Positions 45,877-55,965 of a DNA stretch of 64,000 nucleotides are shown here, in pieces; the stretch's first letter is position 1; each line of letters starts with the position of its first letter. A program made the translations under genes and the position numbers. The stretch is from CAVQFB01 sp963711675 (lineage in GTDB: Bacteria; Acidobacteriota; Terriglobia; Terriglobales; Acidobacteriaceae). The notes beneath the pieces are model-generated. The model ran no database searches, was not told the DNA's origin, and worked only from the letters and a program-made list of their open reading frames with translations. The stretch is taken from the NCBI GenBank assembly GCA_963711675.1, contig CAVQFB010000001.1:1-64000 (forward strand). The letters are read 5' to 3'.

Positions 45877-46398
45877 ATGACGACGGGCGAAATGCGCCTG
45901 GGACGGCGCGAACAGCAAATCGCCGACCTGCTGCTGCAAGGCTGCGACAATACAGAGATCGCGAAACAACTGAAGATGGCCAAGCGAACGGTCAAGGCTC
46001 ATTTCAATCGTCTTTTTATGCGCTTCGGCATTAACAGCGGAATTAAGCGAGTGAAACTAGCAACTCTTTTATATCGGAGGCAGATATGTTTGGAGACGAA
46101 CGGTACGGCGGAAGGGTTCCCAGTGAGCGCGAGCACGAGGTCATTGCCCTCGTTGCCCAAGGATTCAAGAATCGTGAAGTCGCCAACGCCATCGGCACAT
46201 CGGAGCACGTCGTCAAGAACTACCTTCGCACCATCTACGACAAACTCGGACTCTGGAATCGAGTCGAACTCGCGCTTTGGTATGAAGCCCGTAGAAACGA
46301 ACAAGCCTTCCGAGCCTGAGTTCCTTGAGCCGTGGGAGCACCGGGTCATGGGCCTCGGAGCGATGTACCCTCAGCCGCGTTCTGCGGGCAAAGTCTAG
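45877..46398 (+). CDS. Small LuxR/NarL-type HTH protein A1 with long overlapping tail
   Basis: Start ATG 45877 (GAGGGGG 6 bases upstream; ATG 45871 is too close). Residues 1-70 are a GerE-type helix-turn-helix: GRREQQIADLLLQGCDNTEIAKQL, KMAKRTVKAHFNRLFMRFGI, RVKLATLLYRR. There is no receiver or sensor domain. The frame then stays open for about 105 more codons through and past gene B1; this tail (Ser/Thr/Pro-rich) looks like a passive overlap, not a domain. The paralogue at 58395 stops 22 bases into its partner instead. Likely DNA-binding or heterodimer subunit. Confidence 0.75.
   Translation: MTTGEMRLGRREQQIADLLLQGCDNTEIAKQLKMAKRTVKAHFNRLFMRFGINSGIKRVKLATLLYRRQICLETNGTAEGFPVSASTRSLPSLPKDSRIVKSPTPSAHRSTSSRTTFAPSTTNSDSGIESNSRFGMKPVETNKPSEPEFLEPWEHRVMGLGAMYPQPRSAGKV
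46086..46319 (+). CDS. Small LuxR/NarL-type HTH protein B1
   Basis: 77 residues with a good ribosome site (GGAGG, 5 bases before ATG 46086). HTH: SEREHEVIALVAQGFKNREVANAI, then TSEHVVKNYLRTIYDKLGLWNRVELALWY. It is a stand-alone DNA-binding domain and lies entirely inside the A1 reading frame in another register. Closest relative in the window is B2 at 58613 (shared VxKNYLRTxxDKLG). Confidence 0.82.
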   Translation: MFGDERYGGRVPSEREHEVIALVAQGFKNREVANAIGTSEHVVKNYLRTIYDKLGLWNRVELALWYEARRNEQAFRA

Positions 46399-46626
46399 AT
46401 TTTTCCAGCGTCACTGAATTGCAAAACAAAAGCATGAAACAGATTGGGTGAGACATGGTCTGGTCTCCCCCAATCGAGGCCGCGCGGAGGAATGGCGCTT
46501 TGCCAGGATGTGCCTTTGCGATCCCCATCCACCGATCCTCGCCTGGAAAGCGCGCGTGATAGCACGTAGATTTCGCGCTAAATTTTGCGGGAGAAATTTG
46601 CGGACTGGTGATTCTTCAGGGACGGA

Positions 46627-47789
46627 TTAGTTGCAACCTGCGGACTGCAGGTATCTGAGTCTTTCGCCCGCTTCGGGCAAACCTTTTTTTGCCGCTGCCA
46701 CCAGCAGAAGCTGGGCCTGATCGCAACTCTTCGCAACTCCGTCGCCGTGCTGGTACAGGTCGGCCAGCAACAGCAGGGCGGTGCGATTCTGCTTGCCCAC
46801 AGCCTTCCACAGCCACTTCGCGGCTTCCTTCGTGTCTTTCCGACCGTTGACGCCGTAGAGGTAGCTTTGCGCCGTGGCCAATTCTGCATCGCCATTGGCG
46901 GTGTTCATCGGGCTGGCAATCTGGTTCTTGGCTTTTTCTTTTGCAGGTGTCCCTTCGATCTCTGCTAGTGGTGAAGCGACAGGTCTCGACTTGACTTCGG
47001 TGCCCTTGTCTTCGGCAGGCAGCGGTTTCGGAGCTGCTTGTCAGCTGCTTTTTCTGTGACCGGCCTCTTCGCTTGGCGCCCTGGATTCGCTTGCACCGGA
47101 GGCGCCGCAGGAACGGCCACGCTCTGAGGTGTATTGGGGTGAACGTCCTGATGCGAACGGCTCCACCAAGTGAACCCGGCGAAAATCGCGATCAGCACAG
47201 CCACCACGACCGCCACCGCCCTCCCGCCTGAGCTGCGTTCTTCCGCAATGTCATCCTCGCTGGCACGAAAACTTGCCAGTGGCTGCTCGCGCAGCCAGTC
47301 CAGATTATCCGGAGGAATCTGTTGCCGGTTTGAAGTCTCCGCCGTGTGCGACGGCTTCAGGGCTGCGCCACACATGCCGCAGAAGGCCTGGTTCGACGAG
47401 TTTTCATACTTGCACTGCGGGCAGGCAATAACGTTGCGGGCCGAGGTTGCCGGCGTCTCATCTCTCTCGACGTGCAGCTGCTGGGCTTCCGGGAGTTCGA
47501 CATTTGAAGGCTGTTCCGGCTGCCGCACGACTCTCTCAGATTTTGGGCCCTTGCGCTGCGCGACTCCGCCTTCATCCTCCAGCTCGCGCAACAGATCGCC
47601 AACCGCCTTGTCCCGATTCTCCGGCGCGTTCTCAAAGTACACCTGTGCCCACCGCCCCAGATTGCGTCCCAGAGTCTGATTCACCATGGGATTCAGATCG
47701 GGATTGGGCAGCTCGACCTTCGACTCGACGTTTTCGGGATCAGACTTTTTTTCGGGTGGGTGCGTCACGTCCCTTTTCTCCCGCATCAA
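46627..47789 (-). CDS. Zinc-ribbon / membrane / Sel1-repeat protein (one frameshift)
   Basis: About 387 codons after correcting one missing base near 47032. N-terminal acidic region (VELPNPDLNPMVNQTLGRNLG), zinc ribbon CPQCKYENSSNQAFCGMCG, a membrane helix (VAVVVAVLIAIFAGFTWW), a Pro/Lys linker, and a C-terminal Sel1/TPR-like part (NGDAELATAQSYLYG, EAAKWLWKAVGKQNRTAL, YQHGDGVAKSCDQA). The part after 47032 continues smoothly (QAPKPLPAEDKGTEV) and reaches the Sel1 domain. It lies 70 bases downstream of the GAF/zinc-ribbon gene, same strand. Confidence 0.72.
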
Positions 47790-47859
47790 CCCTCCACAAC
47801 CTGGTGCCCACTATCGGGTACTTTATTCGATCACAGGGAAAAAGGCTGGTCAAAAATCT

Positions 47860-49776
47860 TCAGTCGCAAACCTTCCGATAGGCTGGTTCGAACTGATCGA
47901 GCTGGGCGTCCCGCTGGCTGGTGAACTTGCCCTTGGGCGTCTTTCCGTACGCATCGGTCCCGGGGCAATAGTAAAGGGCAGTACGCAGATCGACCCAAAC
48001 TTTAGTGTCAGGATTTCCCATGTACGCGGGTGGAGGTGGCGCTTCCGCCACGCCCATGCTCACCAGGAGTTGATCCATCAGGGAAAGCTTCTGTTCGGGC
48101 GGCAGTTGCCGCTTCCTGGAACCTGTAGCGGCGGTGGCCGCAGCCGCTGAACCGGGAGCGACAGCCCCGGCTACCATCTCAGAGTTCTCCCGCACGATCC
48201 AGAAAATTGCGCCTGTCACGATGACCAGAGCCGCCGCCAGGTAAATGTCGGCCCGGCGCTCTCTCAGGAAACGCAGGAGCGGTCCCCCCTGTTTCAGCTC
48301 TTCCGCTTCCTTGAGCCACTGCTCTTCCTCGTTGACCGGCTTCCATGGAGATTCGGGAGCTGCCTCGGGTGACGTTTCCGCCGTCTGTTCTTCTACCTGT
48401 TCCTGTGTTCCGAGGCGATCCACCGCCTCGTGCTGGTCCAGGGTGTGTTCGACACCGGGCCAAGGCAGAGCTGGCGGCTTGTCGGTTGGCGAGAGATCAG
48501 TCGTGTCTTCTCCATACTCTGAAGGCGCATTTTCCGCGTAAGCATCGTCCTCAGTCTTTTCCGGCAGAATGAAGTTCGAATTCCCAGGAGATGTCGTTTG
48601 TCGCCGCAACTCGGGCAGCACGACCTCGTGCTGGGGCAGGACGGCCTCGGAACGCTCCTTCTCCTGTTGTGCCTGGCTCAGTTGCCACATCGAAGCCCAT
48701 TTGCTCTGGATATTGCCTGCCGGCGGCTGATTGCGCTCGGTCCCGCAAACGCCACAGTAGATTTGGGTTGCCGCCAGTGGATTGCCGCAGCCTTTGCAGG
48801 TCGTCTCTTTGACCGATAAACCTGCGCCCGGCAGCGCAGGTGCCGGCTCTTTTTCTTCGGCTGTTTGCCCCTCTGCACTTCGTTCTGCGTGTTCTCCAGT
48901 CCCCGGCTCAACCTCCGGTTCACTCGCCAGGCGCGCCAGTTGCGGCTTAAGTTTTTCCAGGGCCTCGAGCATGGTTGCGCGCTCCGCGGCCAATGCCTGT
49001 TTCCACTCCGCTTCTGCCGATCGCGCCTTGGCCTCAGTGACCAGGCCGGCCATCAGCTGGCAAGTCCGAATGTCGTGCTCCCGAAACGAATCCGCTTTGG
49101 CGTAGTGGACTTCCAGCGACCCGATGACGTTTCCTTCGGAGAAAATCGGAACCGCGATCAGCGCCTGGATTCCGAACTCACTGCAGAAGTCCGGGCCGAG
49201 GCTTGCGTCTTTCCGGACATCGGGACAGTGCACGGTTGCGCCATGCAGCAAGCATCCCATCGACAGGCATGCGTTCGCGTGAACCTTCGCTCCCAGCAGA
49301 TGCGCAGCGCTTCCGCTCGCGGCGCGATACACCAACTCGTCTTGTTCCAGCAACCCGATGACAGCCGCGTCGGCGTCCGCGATTTTTTGCGTGCGCTCCG
49401 CTACCAGGTTCATCGCCTCTTCCATGTCGAGATGAGACATCTGAATCTGGTGTTGCGTGGCAACAATCTCTGCCAGCGTGTTGGTGTAATCCGGCGCAAC
49501 CACGGGATCGTTCGCCGGCGCTGGCGCGGGACGTGGCGCGCCCTCAGCTTGAGATGGCTTCGTATCTTTGGTCTCGATCGGCGGGGCGGCTCTCTTCCGG
49601 TCGTTGTGCTCTTGCAGCACGTGCGCGGCGGCCAGAAGCTGTTGAAAAGACTCCTCGTCGACAGGAGTTTTACCTTTGTTGGGAGTGGTTTCTTTCACAG
49701 CGGATCCCGTTGCCGGCGCAAGCCCCGGGCCTTCATTGTAGAGCAATTGGCCATCCAAAGGGTTAAATTGCTGCAA
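47860..49776 (-). CDS. GAF / zinc-ribbon / membrane protein with C-terminal VWVDL..YYCPGT domain
   Basis: 638 residues. Charged N-terminus, a GAF domain (about 105-265; IQALIAVPIFSEGNVIGSLE, CLSMGCLLHGATVHCPDV), helical segment, zinc ribbon CKGCGNPLAATQIYCGVCG (about 330-350), long acidic/Pro linker, membrane helix (IYLAAALVIVTGAIFWIV, about 530), and a final about 55-residue domain VWVDLRTALYYCPGTDAYGKT. That last pattern resembles a widespread uncharacterised module (VWVNT..YH.PG...YG.T..G.YM). Likely a membrane-bound sensor or scaffold; signal unknown. Confidence 0.72.
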   Translation of the reverse strand: MQQFNPLDGQLLYNEGPGLAPATGSAVKETTPNKGKTPVDEESFQQLLAAAHVLQEHNDRKRAAPPIETKDTKPSQAEGAPRPAPAPANDPVVAPDYTNTLAEIVATQHQIQMSHLDMEEAMNLVAERTQKIADADAAVIGLLEQDELVYRAASGSAAHLLGAKVHANACLSMGCLLHGATVHCPDVRKDASLGPDFCSEFGIQALIAVPIFSEGNVIGSLEVHYAKADSFREHDIRTCQLMAGLVTEAKARSAEAEWKQALAAERATMLEALEKLKPQLARLASEPEVEPGTGEHAERSAEGQTAEEKEPAPALPGAGLSVKETTCKGCGNPLAATQIYCGVCGTERNQPPAGNIQSKWASMWQLSQAQQEKERSEAVLPQHEVVLPELRRQTTSPGNSNFILPEKTEDDAYAENAPSEYGEDTTDLSPTDKPPALPWPGVEHTLDQHEAVDRLGTQEQVEEQTAETSPEAAPESPWKPVNEEEQWLKEAEELKQGGPLLRFLRERRADIYLAAALVIVTGAIFWIVRENSEMVAGAVAPGSAAAATAATGSRKRQLPPEQKLSLMDQLLVSMGVAEAPPPPAYMGNPDTKVWVDLRTALYYCPGTDAYGKTPKGKFTSQRDAQLDQFEPAYRKVCD

Positions 49777-49909
49777 ACCCTATCTCTTAGAGTGCATTGA
49801 ACCTTCGGGTGTTGGCTGCGCCACTCAGGACATCCTGTCTCGATGTAAATGTTTGCATATCAGGGGATTGCCCGGTTCCAGATTTGGGGAGGTATCAGCC
49901 CTGGTTTGA

Positions 49910-52900
49910 TCAGACTTGGTTTGCGGGCTCTTTTTCCGGGCTCAGATAGAAGTGCACCGCCGGGGTAATGATCAGCGAAAGCACCATCGAAATCAGGATT
50001 CCGCCGATGACCGCGATGGCCAGGGGCTGCAGCATCTGCGATCCCGCGCCGATCGCGAACGCCAGCGGCAGCATGCCGGCGACCGTCGCCAGCGCGGTCA
50101 TCACGATGGGACGCAGCCGCCGCCGGCTCGCTTGCAGCATCGCTTCTTCGGCCGTGAGATCCGAGTGCGCGGAATTTCTGATCGGCATCGAGCAGCAGGA
50201 TTCCGTTCTTCGCCACGATGCCAATCACCATGATCATTCCCATGAACGACGAAACGTTGAACGTCGTGCGCGTGATCAGCAGCGCGATAAAAACTCCCGA
50301 AGTCGAGAGCAGCGCCGAAGCCAGAATCGCCACCGGCGCCGCGAAGGTCCGAAACTCAAACAGCAGCACGATAAAAACCAGCAGGATGGCGAGCACCAGC
50401 ACCAGAACCAGATCGTGAAACGACTTCTGCTGCTCCTGATACGTTCCGCCATACTCCACGCGAATGCTCGCCGGCAGGTGCAAGTCCGTCACGGCTTTCT
50501 TCACGGCATCCATGCCGCTGCCCAGGTCGGTTCCTTCCAGGCGAGCCGTCACCGCGACGTCGCGCTGCAGGTTCTCGCGGCGAATTTCGGTTTGCCCCGG
50601 CAGTTCGGTGACCGTGCGCCAGCGCTCCCAGAGTTGCCGTTCTCCCGGTGCTGCTGGTCAGAAGCGTGTCGCGCATGGCATCCAGCGAAGCGCGATTGCC
50701 GGCAGGGAAGCGCACCCGCAGCGTGTAGGCGCGGTCGTTGGCGACGACCGGCGCGGTTGCCGGTTCGCCTTCAAGAATCGCCGCTGCGTCGGTCGCGACT
50801 TCTTCGGCGGTAAATCCAGCGCGCGCGGCTACGCTCGGGTCCACCTGGAACATCACCGCCGGGCCGCTGATGGTGTTGTCGATCCCGTTCAGGACATCGA
50901 CGACTCCCGGAATTTTGTGGATCGCATCCGCGACCTTGGGTGCCCATGCAGCCAGCACCGCCGCATCCTGGCGAAAACAGTTTGATCTGGATCGGCTCCG
51001 GCGCGCCGGTCAGATCGCTAATCATGTCCTGCAGACCTGCATGAATTCCACGTCGAGCGCGGGCTCTTGCTGTGCGATCTTCGCGCGCACCTCGGCAATG
51101 ATCTCGTCGATACCGCGGTCGCGCTCGGCTTTCAGCTTCACAGAAATATCGCCGGTGTTGGCTTCCGTCACCGCCGCCAGGCCGAGCTGCAATCCGGTGC
51201 GCCGCGACGTGCTCTCTACTTCCGGCGTCTCGCGCAGGATTTGCTCGACGTGGCTGATCACCCGGTTCGTCTCTGTGCAGAGAGCTTCCCGCCGGCATGA
51301 TGTAGTCCAGCACAAATCCACCCTCATCCATCTCCGGCAGCAAGTCCGATCCCGAGAATTGATAGCAAACATAGGAGACCGCAATCAGCGCCAGGCTGAA
51401 ACCAATCAGCCAGATTCGGATTCGCCAGAGCTCGCCGCAACCAGCGCTCATGGAAGTTCACGACCTTGCGGAAGATCCGGCCGAGATGCGCTTCCTCCAC
51501 CTCCAGAAGGCGCGAGATCGATTCCTCTGTCAGGTTCTGCGCCTCCAGACCCGCCCGTGCCATCCTGTGCCTCACGCACAAAATACTGGCTCAGGTTCGG
51601 CGTCCAGGTAAGCGCCAGCGCCAGCGAGGTCAACAGCGAAACCGCCATGGTCACCGCCAGCGCGCGAAAGAATGTCCCGGTCACTCCCGTGATCGAAATC
51701 AGCGGGAGAAAAACCACGACCGGCGTTACCGTCGACCCGATCAGCGGAACGGTAATTTCGCTCAACGCATTGCGAATCGCCTGCAGCCGCTTCTGGCCGG
51801 CGTCGCGATGCAGCACGATGTTCTCTACCACGACAATCGCATCATCAATGACCAGCCCCACTGCCGCTGCCAGCCCGCCCAGCGTCATCAGGTTGAAGCT
51901 TTGCCCGATCAGCTTCAGCGCGATGAACGTGACCAGCCACCGTGACCGGAATGACCAGCCCCGCGACGACCGAAGTTCCCCAGTCGCGCAGAAACACGAC
52001 CAGGATGATCGAAGCCAGCATCAGCCCCAGCAGGATCGCGTCCCGCACGCTCTTGATCGACTCGCCCACGATGATGGACTGATCGTAGAAAGGCGTGAGT
52101 TCGACACCCGGGGGCAGAGTAGTTCGCAAACGGGCCACTTCAGCGTGAACTTCGTCGGCGACCTGCATCGTGTTGCTGTCGGGCTGGCGATTGATGTTCA
52201 GCAGCACCGCGGCTTTCCCGTTCGCGCGTCACGATCGTGTAAACGGGCTTGACGCCGGCGCGACGGTCGCCACATCGCCGAATGCGCACCGGAATTCCTG
52301 CCGGCGTGTTCTTGATCACGGTGTCGGCGATCTGCTCCGGCGTGCGCACCTGGCCGTTCACCAGTCCCAGGAACAGCTGGTGATTCTGCTCGAGCAATCC
52401 GGGCGAATCGATCAGATTGGTGCGCCGCACGGCCTCCAGAATGTCTGTCACGGTGACGCTGGCCGCGAGCAATTTCGCCGGATTCGGCGTGATGTGAAAC
52501 TCCGGCTCCTGCCCGCCCTGCACCAGCACCGTGGAAACTCCATCCAACCGGTTCAGGCGTGGCTTAATTTCGTAGGTCGCCATCTCCCACAGCTTCGTCA
52601 TGGGCACGTTGTTAGACGTGAGGCTGTAGCCCATGATCGGGAAGCTGGCAAACGTCATGCGATGCGCTTCGATCTTCGCCGTGTTCGGCAGCTCCGGCTG
52701 CACGCGCGACAGCGCCGCATTCACGTATTGCAGCGTCTGGAACATGTCCACGTCCCAGCGAAAGAAGAGATCGATCTCCGCCGAGCCCCGGCTCGTGATC
52801 GAGCGCACATCCAGCAGGCCGGGGACGCTGTTCACCGTCTCTTCGATCGGGCGCGTGACCGTCACCATCATCTGGTCGATCGGCATAACGCCGTTATCGA

Positions 52901-53069
52901 CGGCGATCAGGATGCGGGGAAAATTTGTCGATGGAAAAACCGAGACAGGAATCGTGAACGCCAGATACCCGCCGAGCAGCGCCAGCGTCACGATCAGGAA
53001 GATGACCGGCTTCGAATTGCGCGCAAACCAGTAAGACCGCTGATTCACCGCAATCCCCTCATTTTTCAT
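49910..53069 (-). CDS. RND efflux transporter permease, AcrB/HAE type (frameshifted)
   Basis: About 1,050 codons. Start region: SYWFARNSKPVIFLIVTLALLGGYLA; then VTRPIEETVNSVPGLLDVRS and VSTVLVQGGQEPEF. The TM4 proton-relay pair is in VGLVIDDAIVVVENI; later come GTYQEQQKSFHDLVLVLVLA, GIVAKNGILLLDAD and RPIVMTALATVAGMLPLA. Frames change repeatedly between 52240 and 50180 (for example 52230, 51940, 51570, 51300, 51010, 50640, 50180). Inner-membrane pump of the tripartite system with the two upstream genes, overlapping the MFP gene by 11 bases. Substrates unknown. Confidence 0.88.
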
Positions 53070-54378
53070 CCGGCTTGGCTCCGGACTTGTCAGCGCCGGG
53101 TTTCTCGCCGCCGCTGGGTTTTTCTTCAGAGGGCTGTGGAGCGGCTTCTATCTTGATCTTGGTGTTGTCAGGCAATCCGTATGCTCCAGAGGCAACCACG
53201 TGCTCCCCGGCTTGCAGCCCGTCCGTGATCTGCACGTCGTCGGCTTGCCGAATACCGACCTTCACTGTCTTCTGGTGCGCGCGGCCATCCGTGCCGACGA
53301 CCATCACGGTGGTTCCTCCGTCTGCTGCAGTCAACAGGGCCACGGCCGGAACCACGACTGCGTCCTTCACCGTCTGCGCAACCATCGAGAGGGTGACGCT
53401 CGTCCCTGGTCTCAGACTGTGCTGCGGATTTGCTGCCTGCACCCAAATCTCGACCGTCGTACTGTTCGGATCGAGCGCCGGGCTCACCACTGTGACTTTC
53501 CCCTCCACCGGTTTCTCAAGCCCTGGAACTCTAATTTCCGCCTGGTCGCCTGCCTTCAACACAGCAGCATCCGCTCCCGGAATATGTGCCCGCGCGATGA
53601 CCTGCGACGTGTCCATGACCGTGATCAGCGGAGTTCCCGCCGCTGCCATTTCGCCCGCATACATGGGCCGGTCCGTGACCACGCCATCTATCGGGCTTCG
53701 TATCTCTGAATAGCCCAACTGCGCCGTCGCGCCCATGTACTTTCCGTGAGCCGATTGCAGCTGTCCCGCCGCCGACTTCAGCTCCGAACGCTTTCCAACG
53801 GCTTCGAGCGAATCCAGATGCTTCTGCGCGATCTCGTACTGGCTGCGTGCCTGGGTCAGCGAGACTCCGGCCTGATCCATGTCCTTCCGCGGTAGCGCAC
53901 CTTCCTTGAAGAGCTCCTCACGACTGTTGTAGACCTTCTCCTCCGCTTCAAAGGTTTGCTTCGCGCCCTTCAGGTCGAGCTGCGCTTTCTGAATTTCCTC
54001 CGGCAAGCTCGCCGCGGTAGTGGATTCGTATGCCGCCTGCGCCTGCTCGTAGTTGCCTTTGTTCTCGACCTGAGCCGCGGCCAGATCGCGATTCTCCAGC
54101 ACGGCCAGAAGCTGGTCCTTGCGTACCTTCGCGCCGCGCTTCACGTAGAAGACTTTCACCGGAGCGCTGATCTTTGGCGTGATCGCCGCCTGTTGCAGCG
54201 GATAGAGGATCGCCTCCGCCGCGACTGTGTGGTCCAGCGTGGTCTTCTCAGCCGTCGCCACCTGCACGGTGACGGTCGGTTCTTTTTCCTTCGGCTCTCG
54301 CGAGCATCCCCACGATGCGGCCAGAGCCAGCGCCGCAAGCAGGCAGGAGACGATTCGAGTTGGCGATGTCGATCTCAT
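53059..54378 (-). CDS. RND efflux membrane fusion lipoprotein
   Basis: 439 residues. Lipobox in ALAASWGCSRE, then the barrel-sandwich halves (KISAPVKVFYVKRGAKVRKDQLLAVLE; YSEIRSPIDGVVTDRPMYAGE) around a long coiled coil (about 105-200), a beta-barrel domain, and a Lys/Glu/Pro-rich tail (EEKPSGGEKPGADKSG). Periplasmic adaptor between the TolC-like protein and the RND permease. Uninterrupted frame, unlike the downstream pump gene. Confidence 0.92.
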   Translation of the reverse strand: MRSTSPTRIVSCLLAALALAASWGCSREPKEKEPTVTVQVATAEKTTLDHTVAAEAILYPLQQAAITPKISAPVKVFYVKRGAKVRKDQLLAVLENRDLAAAQVENKGNYEQAQAAYESTTAASLPEEIQKAQLDLKGAKQTFEAEEKVYNSREELFKEGALPRKDMDQAGVSLTQARSQYEIAQKHLDSLEAVGKRSELKSAAGQLQSAHGKYMGATAQLGYSEIRSPIDGVVTDRPMYAGEMAAAGTPLITVMDTSQVIARAHIPGADAAVLKAGDQAEIRVPGLEKPVEGKVTVVSPALDPNSTTVEIWVQAANPQHSLRPGTSVTLSMVAQTVKDAVVVPAVALLTAADGGTTVMVVGTDGRAHQKTVKVGIRQADDVQITDGLQAGEHVVASGAYGLPDNTKIKIEAAPQPSEEKPSGGEKPGADKSGAKPDEK

Positions 54379-54380
54379 GT

Positions 54381-55787
54381 TTAGAAGTTTCCGGTTAGAG
54401 TTTGCAGGTTCGCAATCGACACGCGATATCGTACCTGCCCGTCATCTGCAGCATTGCGCGCCTGAGTCAGCGTGTTCTGCGCATCCACTACTTCGAGCAC
54501 CGTGGCCTCGCCCGCCTGATACCGCAGGTTAGTCAGACGCAGGCTTTCCGTCGCGAGCTCCGCGCCGCGTGCCAGCGACTCCTGTTCCGCTCGCGCAGCC
54601 TCGACTTCTTCGTAGAAACTCTGCAGGTCGCTCAGCAGCTTCTTCTGCGCAAATGTCAGCTCCAGCTTCGCTTGCCGCTGCCGCAGATCTGCCTGTTTCA
54701 ACTTGCTGCGGCTGGAGCCCCAACTCCAGACCGGAACCTGCAGGGTTGCGACGGTGGCATATCCCAGGTTGCGCACTCCATCGGTGTAGGTTGCAAAATG
54801 GGTGGCGTCGATGCCGTAGAAATAATCCACGCTCAGCGACGGCAGGAATCCTCCCCAGGCGGCAGTCACTTCGTGGTGAGCCTCTTCCACCGCGGCCAGA
54901 GCTGCTCGCAGCTGCGGGTTCTTGCGACCCGCCATCGCGCGCACTTCGTCGACCTGTGGCACCGCCTGCGGAGCCTGCAAATCATCGACGACCGCATAAT
55001 TCTGATTGAAGTCAGGGAAGAGCAGTACGGCCAGCTCAAGGCGCGCGCGGTTCATCGCCACTTCCGCTTCGCGCAGATCGCGCCCCTGCTGTTGAAACTG
55101 AATCTCGGCCTTGACCACGTCCGAGTGCGCCACTTCGCCACCATGCTCAAGCTTCCGGCTGATGTTGAAAAAGCGCTCCGCCTCCGTGGCTGCCCGCTGC
55201 GCAGTCGCGTACTTGCGGCCTGCCGCGACCAACTCGTAGTACGACTGCGTGACCGTTACCACCAGCCCGCGCGCCGCAATCTCACTACGTGCCCGTGCCA
55301 ACGCCTCGGCTGCGACGGTGCGCCGGTAGTCCGCCACGCCTGACAGCGAAATCGCTTCGTGCGCATTCGCCTGGCTGATGTATTCATGCACGCCGTTGTT
55401 CGCGACGTACCGCGCCGACGCCGTGCCATTGCCCTGCGTGTAGAGAAACGACGTGTTGTAGTCCAAGCTGGGCAGCAGCGCCGCGCGGCTCTGAACCTTG
55501 TCCTCCCTGGCGAGGCCGAGTTCGGTCAGCGCCGCCTGAAACTCCGGACTGTTCAAACGCGCCCGTTGCAGCGCATCCTGCATGGTTATGGTCACAGGAG
55601 GATTGCCGCCGGGCGCGTTACTCCCCGCCTGTCCGCTACCCGAATCGATCGCGACCTGATTGGCTCCAGATTGTGCGAGCGCGGAGAGCGCAACAGAACA
55701 TGCCATTAGCGCCACGCCAACCCCCGACCCGATTCTCATTCCTGACTGCAACTTTGCTGATACGCGCGAAAATAGCGATGTCCTCAT
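54381..55787 (-). CDS. TolC-like outer membrane efflux protein
   Basis: 468 residues with a signal sequence (SGVGVALMACSVALSALAQ). Two OEP repeats: TITMQDALQRARLNSPEFQAAL to YELVAAGRKYATAQRAA, and RAMAGRKNPQLRAALAAVEEA to LRLTNLRYQAGEATVLEVVDAQNTL. First gene of the efflux operon; two bases separate its stop from the MFP start. Confidence 0.92.
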   Translation of the reverse strand: MRTSLFSRVSAKLQSGMRIGSGVGVALMACSVALSALAQSGANQVAIDSGSGQAGSNAPGGNPPVTITMQDALQRARLNSPEFQAALTELGLAREDKVQSRAALLPSLDYNTSFLYTQGNGTASARYVANNGVHEYISQANAHEAISLSGVADYRRTVAAEALARARSEIAARGLVVTVTQSYYELVAAGRKYATAQRAATEAERFFNISRKLEHGGEVAHSDVVKAEIQFQQQGRDLREAEVAMNRARLELAVLLFPDFNQNYAVVDDLQAPQAVPQVDEVRAMAGRKNPQLRAALAAVEEAHHEVTAAWGGFLPSLSVDYFYGIDATHFATYTDGVRNLGYATVATLQVPVWSWGSSRSKLKQADLRQRQAKLELTFAQKKLLSDLQSFYEEVEAARAEQESLARGAELATESLRLTNLRYQAGEATVLEVVDAQNTLTQARNAADDGQVRYRVSIANLQTLTGNF

Positions 55788-55845
55788 ACGTTTCCTCTAA
55801 AATGAAGTTCTAGGATATTCAGAAAAGATGAAGGGAAGCTGAATC

Positions 55846-55912
55846 TGGGAGGGCACGGCTTCAGCCGTGCCGTTCAAGCTCGGCAAAGATCAGGCTTTTA
55901 GCCGCTGAGGTC
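55846..55912 (+). repeat. Two-hairpin intergenic repeat, copy 2
   Basis: TGGGAGG leader, hairpin 1 GGCACGGC-TTCA-GCCGTGCC (8-bp perfect stem), about 19-base spacer, then AGGCTTTTAGCCGCTGAGG. It lies between the sensor kinase and the efflux operon. Confidence 0.7.
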
Positions 55913-55965
55913 AAACACCAGATTTCGAGGTACTGAGCAAGCGCGGTGACGAGCATGTCTGACTG

